In this document: positions 1 through 5,700 of the stretch, in pieces
How the letters are laid out: each line of letters starts with the position of its first letter
Position numbering within the stretch: the first letter of the stretch is position 1
Assembly: GCA_019105125.1 (NCBI GenBank)
Contig: JAHRWO010000197.1
Location: forward strand, 1 to 5,794
DNA: 5,794 nucleotides
From: Flavobacterium sp.
GTDB lineage: Bacteria > Bacteroidota > Bacteroidia > Flavobacteriales > Flavobacteriaceae
Direction: 5' to 3'
The notes under the pieces: generated by a model
Database searches by the model: none
Seen by the model: the letters and a program-made list of their open reading frames with translations, nothing else
Told to the model about the DNA's origin: nothing
Program-made: the position numbers and the translations under genes

Positions 1-110
1 AAAGCCGTTGGATTACTGTTCTAAAATTCTTAATTTTGAATCCGTTATTCATTTTATTATTAAGTATTTGCACAGTAATCATGATGCTACTAGGAATAAT
101 TTTATTTTAA
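1..110 (+). CDS. Possible C-terminal end of an unidentified membrane protein (partial, doubtful)
   Basis: The frame starting at base 3 is open from the left edge to a TAA at 108-110, giving 35 residues. They are strongly hydrophobic: a run rich in L, I and F around NPLFILLLSICTVIMMLLG looks like a membrane-spanning helix. The stop lies 3 bases before the apaG start codon, which would fit a tightly packed operon. The doubt is that T-rich non-coding DNA also translates into hydrophobic residues, and no start codon or family motif is visible. An alternative is that the upstream gene ends in frame 1 at TAA 22-24 (last residues KAVGLLF), leaving 25-113 as an apaG leader. I do not recognise the protein and assign no function. 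Confidence 0.4.
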   Translation, partial: SRWITVLKFLILNPLFILLLSICTVIMMLLGIILF

Positions 111-113
111 TAT

Positions 114-500
114 ATGGTAAGCCAAATTACAAAAGGAATAAAGATTTCTGTTTTAACTAGTTTTGAAGGAACTTACTTCAAGAACTACAAGATTCATTTT
201 GCCTTTTCGTATCATGTTACCATCGAAAACCAAAGTAAAGATTCGGTACAATTAACCACTCGTCATTGGGAAATTTACGACGCATTAAACAATGTTGAAG
301 TAGTAGATGGAGAAGGCGTAATCGGAAAAAAACCCGTAATTAAACCTGGCGAAAGCTATACATATTCTTCTGGATGCTTACTTTCTTCTCCTATTGGAGC
401 CATGAAAGGCTATTTCAATATGGTGAACTTTACCTCAACAAGAAGTTTTAGAGTAATCATCCCAACATTCAAGCTTAGTGCCCCTTTTGCTATTAACTAA
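114..500 (+). CDS. apaG: ApaG family protein (annotated as Co2+/Mg2+ efflux protein ApaG)
   Basis: This 128-residue protein matches the usual length of single-domain ApaG (DUF525), a small fibronectin-III-like beta-sandwich. Family hallmarks are visible: RHW at residues 50-52, the glycine-rich GEGVIG at 66-71, KPGE at 77-80, and YSSGCLLSSPIGAMKG at about 84-99, which corresponds to the conserved SGC-P-G-M-G stretch. It has no signal peptide or membrane segment, so it should be cytosolic and cannot itself be a transporter. The name comes from cobalt and magnesium phenotypes of enterobacterial mutants, and the biochemical role is unsettled. The ATG at 114 is preferred because it gives the standard ApaG N-terminus (MVSQITKGIKISV) with no sensible upstream start. 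A 9-bp hairpin overlaps the stop codon. The next gene, pruA, follows after 127 bp and has its own promoter candidate. Confidence 0.93.
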   Translation: MVSQITKGIKISVLTSFEGTYFKNYKIHFAFSYHVTIENQSKDSVQLTTRHWEIYDALNNVEVVDGEGVIGKKPVIKPGESYTYSSGCLLSSPIGAMKGYFNMVNFTSTRSFRVIIPTFKLSAPFAIN

Positions 501-508
501 ATAGCAAA
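486..508 (+). other. Perfect 9-bp hairpin spanning the apaG stop codon
   Basis: TTTGCTATT at 486-494 is the exact reverse complement of AATAGCAAA at 500-508, with a 5-nt loop (495-499) that contains most of the TAA stop. The stem is AT-rich with only two G-C pairs, and no T-tract follows on the + strand, so it is a poor intrinsic terminator. It could stabilise the 3' end of the apaG mRNA or be chance in AT-rich DNA. Confidence 0.4.
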
Positions 509-525
509 CAAATCAGCTTCATAAC

Positions 526-564
526 TTTTGTTATCGATAATTCAAAATATACTTTGTATTTTTG
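526..564 (+). promoter_or_regulatory. Candidate pruA promoter (Bacteroidota type)
   Basis: TTTTG at 526-530 can serve as the -33 element. Downstream are two -7 candidates. TATACTTTG (548-556) has one extra base relative to TAnnTTTG but sits 17 bp from the TTTTG, a normal spacing. TATTTTTG (557-564) is an exact TAnnTTTG match but is 26 bp away. Either would start the transcript roughly 55-65 nt before the pruA ATG. The consensus is established for Bacteroidota; the assignment here is inference. Confidence 0.5.
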
Positions 565-627
565 TATTCGTTTATGATTTTATCGTAAATAGAAGCACAA
601 AATTGTCTAATCTCAAAATACAACACC

Positions 628-2253
628 ATGTTAAAAGGATTTTTTAATGTCCCAAAAGCGGTAAACGAACCCGTAAAATCGTACGCTCCAGGTTCTCCTG
701 AAAGAGCAAAAGTTGCAGAAACATACAAAGCCATGTGGAATTCTCAAGTTGAAGTTCCATTATATATAGGTAGCGAAGAAATCAAAACCGGAAATACTAA
801 AAAAATGTCGGCACCACATGATCACCAACATGTTGTAGGTGTTTATCATCAAGCAGACAGAACTTTAGTTGAAAAAGCAATTACTGAAGCATTAGAAGCT
901 CGTAAAAAATGGGCTGCTATGGCTTGGGAAAACAGAGCTGGAATTTTCTTAAAAGCGGCTGAATTATTAGCAGGACCATACCGCGCTAAAATCAATGCAG
1001 CAACTATGATTGCACAATCAAAAACAATTCACCAAGCAGAAATTGATTCGGCTTGTGAGTTGATCGACTTCTTACGTTACAACGTAGAATTCATGACAAA
1101 GATTTATGCAGACCAACCAGCTTCAACATCAGACATGTGGAACCGAGTTGAATACAGACCACTAGAAGGTTTTGTATATGCCATTACACCTTTCAATTTT
1201 ACAGCTATTGCAGGAAATTTACCTTCAAGTGCGGCTTTAATGGGTAATGTGGTAGTTTGGAAACCAGCAGCAACACAAGTATATTCTGCTAATGTAATCA
1301 TGCAAGTTTTCAAAGAAGCAGGCTTACCAAATGGCGTTATCAATATGGTAATGGGTGATTCTGGAATGGTTTCTGACGTAGTTTTATCAAGTCCACATTT
1401 AGCAGGAGTTCACTTTACAGGTTCGACTGGCGTTTTCAATGACATTTGGAAAACGATTGGAAACAACATTGCAACTTACAAAACTTATCCAAGAATCGTT
1501 GGAGAAACAGGTGGAAAAGATTTCATCATTGCACATCCATCAGCAAATCCAACACAAGTTGCTGTAGGAATTGCTCGTGGTGCTTTTGAATTCCAAGGAC
1601 AAAAATGTAGTGCCGCTTCACGTGTTTATATTCCACAAAGTTTATGGCCAGCTGTTCAAGCAAAATTAGACGCGGATTTAAAATCTATGAAGATGGGTTC
1701 ACCAGAAGACATGAGTAATTTCATTACAGCTGTTATTTCAGAAGCTTCATTTGATAAATTAGCGCGTTACATTGACCAAGCTAAAAACGATAGCGATGCT
1801 GAAGTAATCATGGGTGGAAATTATGATAAATCAAAAGGTTATTTCATCGAGCCAACGGTTATCTTAACTACAAATCCAAAATACAACACGATGTGTACCG
1901 AATTATTCGGACCAGTGGTTACCATATATATTTACGAAGACGCAAAATGGTCTGAAACATTGAAATTAGTTGACGAAACTTCAGAATATGCTTTAACTGG
2001 TGCGGTATTTAGCCAATGTCGTTATGCAGTAGAAGAAGCAACCGTTGCTTTACAAAATGCAGCAGGAAACTTCTACATCAACGACAAACCAACAGGTGCT
2101 GTTGTAGGAATGCAACCATTTGGAGGCGCTAGAGGTTCAGGAACTAACGATAAAGCTGGATCAGCACAAAACTTATTGCGTTGGGCTTCTGTTAGAACTA
2201 TTAAAGAAACTTTCGTAACACCAGAAGATTATAAATATCCGTTTTTAGGTTAA
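628..2253 (+). CDS. pruA: L-glutamate gamma-semialdehyde (1-pyrroline-5-carboxylate) dehydrogenase
   Basis: A 541-residue aldehyde dehydrogenase of the stand-alone P5C dehydrogenase type (group 1, like animal ALDH4A1). It oxidises glutamate semialdehyde with NAD+ to glutamate, the second step of proline breakdown, in the cytosol. Visible residues are the nucleophile C327 in GQKCSAAS, the general base E293 in VGETGGKD, the oxyanion asparagine N190 in ITPFNFTAI, the cofactor-binding K212 in VWKPA, the Rossmann-loop FTGSTG at 263-268, E425 in TELFGPV, and the conserved C-terminal PFGG-RGSGTNDKAG stretch at 498-511. It has no proline dehydrogenase domain, so it is not the bifunctional PutA; a separate PRODH gene is expected elsewhere. 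The ATG at 628 gives the N-terminus MLKGFFNVPKAVNEP typical of flavobacterial homologues. It is transcribed alone, with a promoter candidate upstream and a strong terminator 24 bp after the stop. No defects are seen. Confidence 0.96.
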   Translation: MLKGFFNVPKAVNEPVKSYAPGSPERAKVAETYKAMWNSQVEVPLYIGSEEIKTGNTKKMSAPHDHQHVVGVYHQADRTLVEKAITEALEARKKWAAMAWENRAGIFLKAAELLAGPYRAKINAATMIAQSKTIHQAEIDSACELIDFLRYNVEFMTKIYADQPASTSDMWNRVEYRPLEGFVYAITPFNFTAIAGNLPSSAALMGNVVVWKPAATQVYSANVIMQVFKEAGLPNGVINMVMGDSGMVSDVVLSSPHLAGVHFTGSTGVFNDIWKTIGNNIATYKTYPRIVGETGGKDFIIAHPSANPTQVAVGIARGAFEFQGQKCSAASRVYIPQSLWPAVQAKLDADLKSMKMGSPEDMSNFITAVISEASFDKLARYIDQAKNDSDAEVIMGGNYDKSKGYFIEPTVILTTNPKYNTMCTELFGPVVTIYIYEDAKWSETLKLVDETSEYALTGAVFSQCRYAVEEATVALQNAAGNFYINDKPTGAVVGMQPFGGARGSGTNDKAGSAQNLLRWASVRTIKETFVTPEDYKYPFLG

Positions 2254-2276
2254 TCCGAAATACGAAGTAGAAATAA

Positions 2277-2314
2277 AAAACCCGATTTTCATGTGAGAAT
2301 CGGGTTTTGTTTTT
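2277..2314. terminator. Bidirectional intrinsic terminator between convergent pruA and rsmG
   Basis: AAAACCCGATT (2277-2287) pairs perfectly with AATCGGGTTTT (2298-2308). The stem extends inward by T2288-G2297 (wobble), T2289-A2296 and C2290-G2295, closing a 4-nt ATGT loop: 14 pairs in all. A T-rich run (2305-2314) follows on the + strand. The A-run at 2275-2280 gives a U-tract when read from the - strand. It therefore can end pruA from the left and rsmG from the right. Confidence 0.93.
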
Positions 2315-2321
2315 ATATAGC

Positions 2322-2356
2322 TATTAACTAATTACTTTTCACTATTCACTATTCAC
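2322..2356. repeat. Five tandem heptads, consensus about TATTNAC
   Basis: On the + strand the units are TATTAAC (2322), TAATTAC (2329), TTTTCAC (2336), TATTCAC (2343) and TATTCAC (2350), all in strict 7-bp register. On the - strand they read GTGAATA, GTGAATA, GTGAAAA, GTAATTA, GTTAATA and begin directly after the rsmG stop codon. The two units nearest rsmG are identical and the array decays away from it. It carries no obvious coding potential and lies in the 3' untranslated part of the rsmG transcript, before the terminator. Confidence 0.8.
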
Positions 2357-2986
2357 TTACTTCTTATACTTCAAAGGCAAATGCACCACTTTCTTAGTTT
2401 CAAAAAACTCATCTGAGAAGAAATCAGATAAATTATATTGTGTTGCTTTTGGGAAATCTTTTAATTCTTCGGTTAAATCGCCACCTTTTAAATATAAAAT
2501 TCCGTTGGCTAATTCGTGGTTTTGTTTTTTAGCAACTTTATCATCAACCCATTTAACAAAATCAGGCATATTAGTTACCGCACGACTTACAATGAAATCA
2601 AATTCTTGTTTCACTAATTCGGCACGTTTTTGTTCGGCTTTTACGTTTTTTAATCCTAAACCTGCGGCTACTTCATTTACTACACGGATTTTTTTTGCAA
2701 TTACATCAATCAAATAAAAATCAACTTCTGGAAATAAAATTGCTAATGGAATTCCAGGAAAACCACCACCAGTTCCCACATCCATAATTTTTGAACCTGG
2801 ACGGAACTCGATAATTTTTGCAATCCCAAGTGAATGTAAAACGTGACGCGTGTATAATTCGTCGATATCTTTTCGTGAAATTACATTAATTTTAGAATTC
2901 CAATCTTCGTATAAACCTTGTAATTTTTGAAACTGAAGTATTTGATTTTCAGTCAAATTAGGAAATTGCTTTAAAATTTCTTCCAT
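2357..2986 (-). CDS. rsmG: 16S rRNA (guanine(527)-N(7))-methyltransferase RsmG
   Basis: A 209-residue SAM-dependent methyltransferase of the RsmG/GidB family, the usual family length. It makes m7G527 in the 530 loop of 16S rRNA in the small subunit; loss of the enzyme is known to give low-level streptomycin resistance. The glycine-rich SAM motif I is MDVGTGGGFPG at residues 68-78, followed by the acidic strand end LID at 92-94. Family motifs NVISRKD (34-40), RHVLHSL (47-53), SRAV (134-137) and LKGG (166-169) are also visible. Start: the ATG at 2986-2984 gives the expected N-terminus. An exact TAnnTTTG box on the - strand lies about 15 bp upstream, so the leader would be very short. In many bacteria rsmG pairs with mnmG; here it stands alone, convergent to pruA and divergent from the desaturase gene. 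Its 3' end runs into the heptad repeats and the bidirectional terminator. Confidence 0.96.
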   Translation of the reverse strand: MEEILKQFPNLTENQILQFQKLQGLYEDWNSKINVISRKDIDELYTRHVLHSLGIAKIIEFRPGSKIMDVGTGGGFPGIPLAILFPEVDFYLIDVIAKKIRVVNEVAAGLGLKNVKAEQKRAELVKQEFDFIVSRAVTNMPDFVKWVDDKVAKKQNHELANGILYLKGGDLTEELKDFPKATQYNLSDFFSDEFFETKKVVHLPLKYKK

Positions 2987-3001
2987 TCGTTAAATTTTAC
3001 A

Positions 3002-3009
3002 CAAAAATA
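3002..3009 (-). promoter_or_regulatory. Candidate -7 box of the rsmG promoter
   Basis: The + strand CAAAAATA at 3002-3009 reads TATTTTTG on the - strand, an exact TAnnTTTG match 15 bp before the rsmG ATG. No clear TTG is seen at the -33 position. In this AT-rich stretch a chance match is possible. Confidence 0.4.
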
Positions 3010-3064
3010 CGCTTTTTGGTGAATAAAAAATGACGAATATCATAAATGAAAAAATTATAATAAT

Positions 3065-3072
3065 TATCTTTG
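3065..3072 (+). promoter_or_regulatory. Candidate -7 box of the desaturase promoter
   Basis: TATCTTTG at 3065-3072 matches TAnnTTTG exactly and ends 21 bp before the desaturase ATG, predicting a leader of roughly 15 nt. A TTG at the expected -33 distance is missing. A TGACGAA copy overlaps the end of the box (3071-3077), where a regulator could act on initiation. Confidence 0.5.
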
Positions 3073-3093
3073 ACGAAATTTGAATATTAAAAT

Positions 3094-4188
3094 ATGAATA
3101 CCACAACCCCGATTTTTTCAAAAGAGGACAATCTGAAATTTTTCAGAACATTAAATAAACGAGTTAACGACTATTTCAAAGAAAATAAAATTAACAAAAC
3201 TGGAAACTGGAAATTACATTTAAAAACAATTGTAATGTTCGGTCTTTTCTTAACACCTTATTTCTTCCTTTTAGCTATGGATATGCCGTTTTGGGTATAT
3301 TTATTATTAAACGTAGTAATTGGTGTTGGAATGGCAGGAGTTGGAATGAATGTAATGCACGATGGAAATCACGGTGCTTACTCTACCAAATCTTGGGTAA
3401 ACAAATTAATGGGCGGAAGTATCTACATCTTAGCCGGAAATGTGTACAATTGGCAAGTACAACACAATGTTTTACACCATACATATACCAACATTATTGG
3501 TCATGACGAAGATTTAGAAGCAGGAAGAATTTTACGTTTTTCTAAAACAGCCAAATGGTACAGTCACCACAGATTTCAACATTATTATTCTGTTTTCTTA
3601 TACGGATTATTAACGTTCAACTGGGCAATCACAACTGATTTCTTACAGATGAAACGTTACTTAAAAAGAAAATTATCATATGGTGAAGCAAAAAGTCCAG
3701 CTTTTCAATGGACCACTTTAATCATAACGAAGTTAATTTATTTCTCTATTTGGATTGTTTTACCAATTGTATTTGGCGTAACTTGGTGGAAAGTTCTTTT
3801 AGGCTTTGTAGTAATGCATTACACTGCAGGTTTAATCCTAAGTGTTGTTTTCCAATTAGCACACGTTGTAGAAGACACCGTAAATCCAATGCCAGATGAA
3901 AACGGAGAAATCGAAAACACTTGGGCCATTCACCAATTGTTCACAACAGCTAACTTCGCACCTAAAAACTGGTTGGTAAACTATTACACAGGGGGATTAA
4001 ATCACCAAATTGAACACCATATTTTCCCTAACATCAGTCACATTCACTACGATAAAATTGCTGAAATTGTAAAACAAACGGCAGCTGAATGCAACTTACC
4101 ATATCATGAGTTCAAAACAACTCGAGCGGCTATCGCTTCTCACTTCAAACATTTGAGAGAATTAGGAAGAAAACCACAATTAGCATAA
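3094..4188 (+). CDS. Membrane fatty acid desaturase (acyl-lipid/acyl-CoA type, substrate unknown)
   Basis: A 364-residue integral membrane desaturase of the FA_desaturase superfamily (PF00487). These di-iron enzymes use O2 and reducing power to put a double bond in an acyl chain. The three histidine boxes are present: HDGNH at 89-93, HNVLHH at 124-129 and QIEHH at 305-309, with further histidines at H158, H159 and H163 and at H257 in QLAHVVED. Hydrophobic segments lie at about 43-61, 66-85, 164-182, 208-228 and 232-255; both ends should be cytoplasmic. The Q in the third box resembles front-end (delta-5/delta-6) and linoleoyl-CoA-type desaturases. No N-terminal cytochrome b5 domain with its HPGG motif is present, so electrons must come from a separate donor such as a ferredoxin or b5-like protein, which is not encoded here. 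Regiochemistry cannot be read from sequence. It is transcribed alone: divergent from rsmG, with a terminator right after its stop. Confidence 0.92.
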   Translation: MNTTTPIFSKEDNLKFFRTLNKRVNDYFKENKINKTGNWKLHLKTIVMFGLFLTPYFFLLAMDMPFWVYLLLNVVIGVGMAGVGMNVMHDGNHGAYSTKSWVNKLMGGSIYILAGNVYNWQVQHNVLHHTYTNIIGHDEDLEAGRILRFSKTAKWYSHHRFQHYYSVFLYGLLTFNWAITTDFLQMKRYLKRKLSYGEAKSPAFQWTTLIITKLIYFSIWIVLPIVFGVTWWKVLLGFVVMHYTAGLILSVVFQLAHVVEDTVNPMPDENGEIENTWAIHQLFTTANFAPKNWLVNYYTGGLNHQIEHHIFPNISHIHYDKIAEIVKQTAAECNLPYHEFKTTRAAIASHFKHLRELGRKPQLA

Positions 4189-4194
4189 TAAAAT

Positions 4195-4224
4195 AAGAGA
4201 CGCGAGGAATCGCGTCTTTTGTAT
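4195..4224 (+). terminator. Intrinsic terminator after the desaturase gene
   Basis: GACGCGA (4199-4205) and TCGCGTC (4210-4216) form a perfect 7-bp GC-rich stem capped by a GGAA (GNRA) tetraloop at 4206-4209. It extends outward by A4198-T4217, G4197-T4218 (wobble), A4196-T4219 and A4195-T4220. TTTT then GTATT follows. The hairpin begins 6 bp after the desaturase stop and ends only 26 bp before the aminotransferase start codon. Confidence 0.88.
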
Positions 4225-4246
4225 TAACTATAATAACTAACACACA

Positions 4247-5431
4247 ATGAACCCGTTATCGGACAGAATCAACAACTTAGCCGTTTCTCAAACTTTAGCT
4301 ATGGCGGCTTTGGCAAGAGAATTAAAAGCACAAGGAAAAGACATTATTAGCCTTAGTTTAGGAGAACCAGATTTCAACACTCCTGAATTTATTAAAGAAG
4401 CTGCAAAAAAAGCAATCGACGAAAACTACAGTACGTATACACCTGTGGAAGGTTACTTAGAATTGAAAGAAGCGATTTGCAAAAAATTCAAAAGAGACAA
4501 TAATTTAGACTATAAACCATCACAAATTGTAGTTTCAACTGGAGCAAAACAATCATTATACAACATTGCACAAGTAATGTTAAACGAAGGTGATGAAGTA
4601 ATTCTTCCAGCTCCATATTGGGTTTCGTATTTCGAAATCATCAAACTTTCTGGCGGAGTTCCGGTAGAAGTTCCTACTTCAGTTGAAAGCGATTTCAAAA
4701 TTACACCAGAACAATTAGAAGCAGCTATCACACCAAAAACAAAAATGATGTGGTTCAGTTCACCTTGTAATCCTAGTGGTTCGGTTTACAATCGTGAAGA
4801 ATTAACTGCTTTAGCTAAAGTTTTAGAAAAACACCCACACGTATATGTAGTTTCTGATGAAATCTACGAACATATTAACTTTTCAGGAACATTTTGCAGT
4901 ATTGCATCTATTCCAGGTATGTTTGACAGAACTATCACGGTTAATGGTGTTGCAAAAGCATTCGCTATGACAGGTTGGAGAATTGGATACATGGGAGCAC
5001 CTGAATTTATTGCAAAAGCGTGTACAAAAATTCAAGGTCAAGTTACTTCAGGAGCAAATTCTATTGCACAAAGAGCTACAATTACCGCAGTTGAAGCAGA
5101 CCCAAGCGTTTTAAACGAAATGGTATCAGCTTTCAAAAATCGTAGAGATTTAGTTGTTGGATTGGTAAAAGAAATTCCAGGATTTAAATTAAATGTTCCA
5201 GAAGGTGCGTTTTATGTTTTCCCAGATGTTTCTTCTTACTTTGGAAAAACATTGAAAGGTCAATTAATCAAAGACGCTACTGATTTCTCAATGTTCCTAT
5301 TAGCAGAAGCAAATGTGGCGACTGTAACAGGAGACGCTTTTGGAAATCCAAATTGTATTCGTTTCTCTTACGCTATAAGCGAAGTTTTATTGATAGAAGC
5401 AATGAGAAGAATCAAAGAAGCGGTTTCTTAA
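4247..5431 (+). CDS. aspC: PLP-dependent class I aminotransferase, aspartate aminotransferase type
   Basis: A 394-residue fold-type I aminotransferase of the bacterial subgroup typified by Thermus thermophilus AspAT (subgroup I-gamma / 1b). It probably transfers the amino group between aspartate and 2-oxoglutarate to give oxaloacetate and glutamate; some members also act on prephenate. Visible residues are LGEPDF at 38-43, the phosphate-loop TGAKQ at 98-102, W125 in the ring-stacking PYW, N175 in SPCNPSG, D204 and Y207 in SDEIYE, the Schiff-base lysine K237 in VAKAFAMTGWRIGY, R245, and the substrate-carboxylate arginine R372 in IRFSYA. The protein is soluble and cytosolic. The ATG at 4247 gives a family-like N-terminus (LSDRINNLAVSQTLAM). 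Its promoter is unclear because a terminator lies just upstream. The symbol aspC follows common usage; this is not an orthologue of the E. coli I-alpha enzyme, and exact substrate specificity is uncertain. Confidence 0.9.
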   Translation: MNPLSDRINNLAVSQTLAMAALARELKAQGKDIISLSLGEPDFNTPEFIKEAAKKAIDENYSTYTPVEGYLELKEAICKKFKRDNNLDYKPSQIVVSTGAKQSLYNIAQVMLNEGDEVILPAPYWVSYFEIIKLSGGVPVEVPTSVESDFKITPEQLEAAITPKTKMMWFSSPCNPSGSVYNREELTALAKVLEKHPHVYVVSDEIYEHINFSGTFCSIASIPGMFDRTITVNGVAKAFAMTGWRIGYMGAPEFIAKACTKIQGQVTSGANSIAQRATITAVEADPSVLNEMVSAFKNRRDLVVGLVKEIPGFKLNVPEGAFYVFPDVSSYFGKTLKGQLIKDATDFSMFLLAEANVATVTGDAFGNPNCIRFSYAISEVLLIEAMRRIKEAVS

Positions 5432-5447
5432 AAACAAAAATATATTC

Positions 5448-5520
5448 AACACGAATTGCACGAATTGTCACGAATTGTCACGAATTAATTGGTGAAAGTT
5501 AGTGTAATTCGTGTTTTTTT
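5448..5520 (+). terminator. aspC terminator formed by a long repeat-built hairpin
   Basis: Bases 5448-5476 fold back on 5487-5515 with no bulges. Of 29 positions, 24 are Watson-Crick pairs, two are G-T wobbles (G5458-T5505, T5465-G5498) and three are mismatches (G5462/A5501, G5467/A5496, G5472/G5491). The loop is 10 nt (5477-5486) and seven Ts follow at 5514-5520. The outer ten pairs, AACACGAATT with AATTCGTGTT, are perfect and sit against the T-tract. The hairpin starts 17 bp after the aspC stop, a normal terminator position. Confidence 0.8.
5450..5513. repeat. CACGAATT unit array: four direct copies, then three inverted copies
   Basis: Exact CACGAATT copies start at 5450, 5459, 5469 and 5479 (steps of 9, 10 and 10). 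Inverted copies follow: AATTGGTG at 5487 and AGTTAGTG at 5497, both degenerate, then the exact AATTCGTG at 5506 (steps of 10 and 9). The spacing of the two arms is mirror-symmetric, so each left unit faces a right unit in the hairpin and the fourth left unit supplies most of the loop. The units are contiguous with no unique spacers. Confidence 0.85.
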
Positions 5521-5563
5521 ATGCCCTAAATTCTTGAAAAATAAAATTCAACTATGTTTTCCT

Positions 5564-5624
5564 CCATGGATTTAAGGATTAAAAATAATTAAAAAGAATC
5601 AGAGAAAATCCTTGTAATCCGTGG
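5564..5624. repeat. Second intergenic inverted repeat, related to the CACGAATT array
   Basis: CCATGGATT (5564-5572) pairs with AATCCGTGG (5616-5624), with one T-G wobble. Then AAGGATT (5574-5580) pairs with AATCCTT (5607-5613). The two helices are joined by a small asymmetric junction (T5573 against G5614-T5615), and the loop is 26 nt of A-rich sequence. AATC words recur at 5597, 5607 and 5616 (steps of 10 and 9), the same spacing as in the right arm of the preceding element. No T-tract follows on either strand, so it is probably not an intrinsic terminator. Confidence 0.75.
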
Positions 5625-5670
5625 CTAAAAAAGAGATTCATTTAAAAAAATCAAATCAGAATTAGAAATC

Positions 5671-5693
5671 TTGGATTTTTTATAAGAACTTTG
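5671..5693 (+). promoter_or_regulatory. Weak candidate promoter of the U32 peptidase gene
   Basis: ACTTTG at 5688-5693, followed by CA, resembles the 3' half of the Bacteroidota -7 box, and a TTG lies at 5671-5673. The TA of TAnnTTTG is absent at the right spacing (GAACTTTG instead) and the gap to the TTG is short. The prediction rests mainly on position: 43 bp before the start codon, after the last repeat element. Confidence 0.3.
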
Positions 5694-5700
5694 CACACTT

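Noticed and set aside
531..734. A 67-codon open frame on the - strand over the pruA promoter and start
   Set aside because: It overlaps the well-supported pruA N-terminus and its promoter region, has no family resemblance, and is an antisense shadow.
1104..1343. A 79-codon open frame on the - strand inside pruA
   Set aside because: It lies wholly within conserved pruA coding sequence and shows no independent signals.
2505..2717. A 70-codon + strand frame opposite rsmG
   Set aside because: It is antisense to conserved RsmG motifs; its composition is a by-product of the reverse strand.
3291..3899. Short + strand frames inside the desaturase gene (3291-3506 and 3708-3899)
   Set aside because: They are out-of-frame shadows of the desaturase, whose histidine boxes fix the true frame.
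4510..4731. A 73-codon - strand frame inside aspC
   Set aside because: It is antisense to the conserved aminotransferase fold region, with no start context or homology.
628..5431. A single proline/glutamate metabolic operon of pruA and aspC
   Set aside because: A bidirectional terminator, an opposing rsmG gene and another terminator separate them, so they are not co-transcribed.
5450..5513. CRISPR array
   Set aside because: Units are 8-10 nt and contiguous, with no unique spacers and an inverted second half; no cas genes are nearby.
5448..5624. Insertion-sequence ends or an integration site
   Set aside because: No transposase or integrase lies between or beside the repeats, and there are no target-site duplications that I can see.
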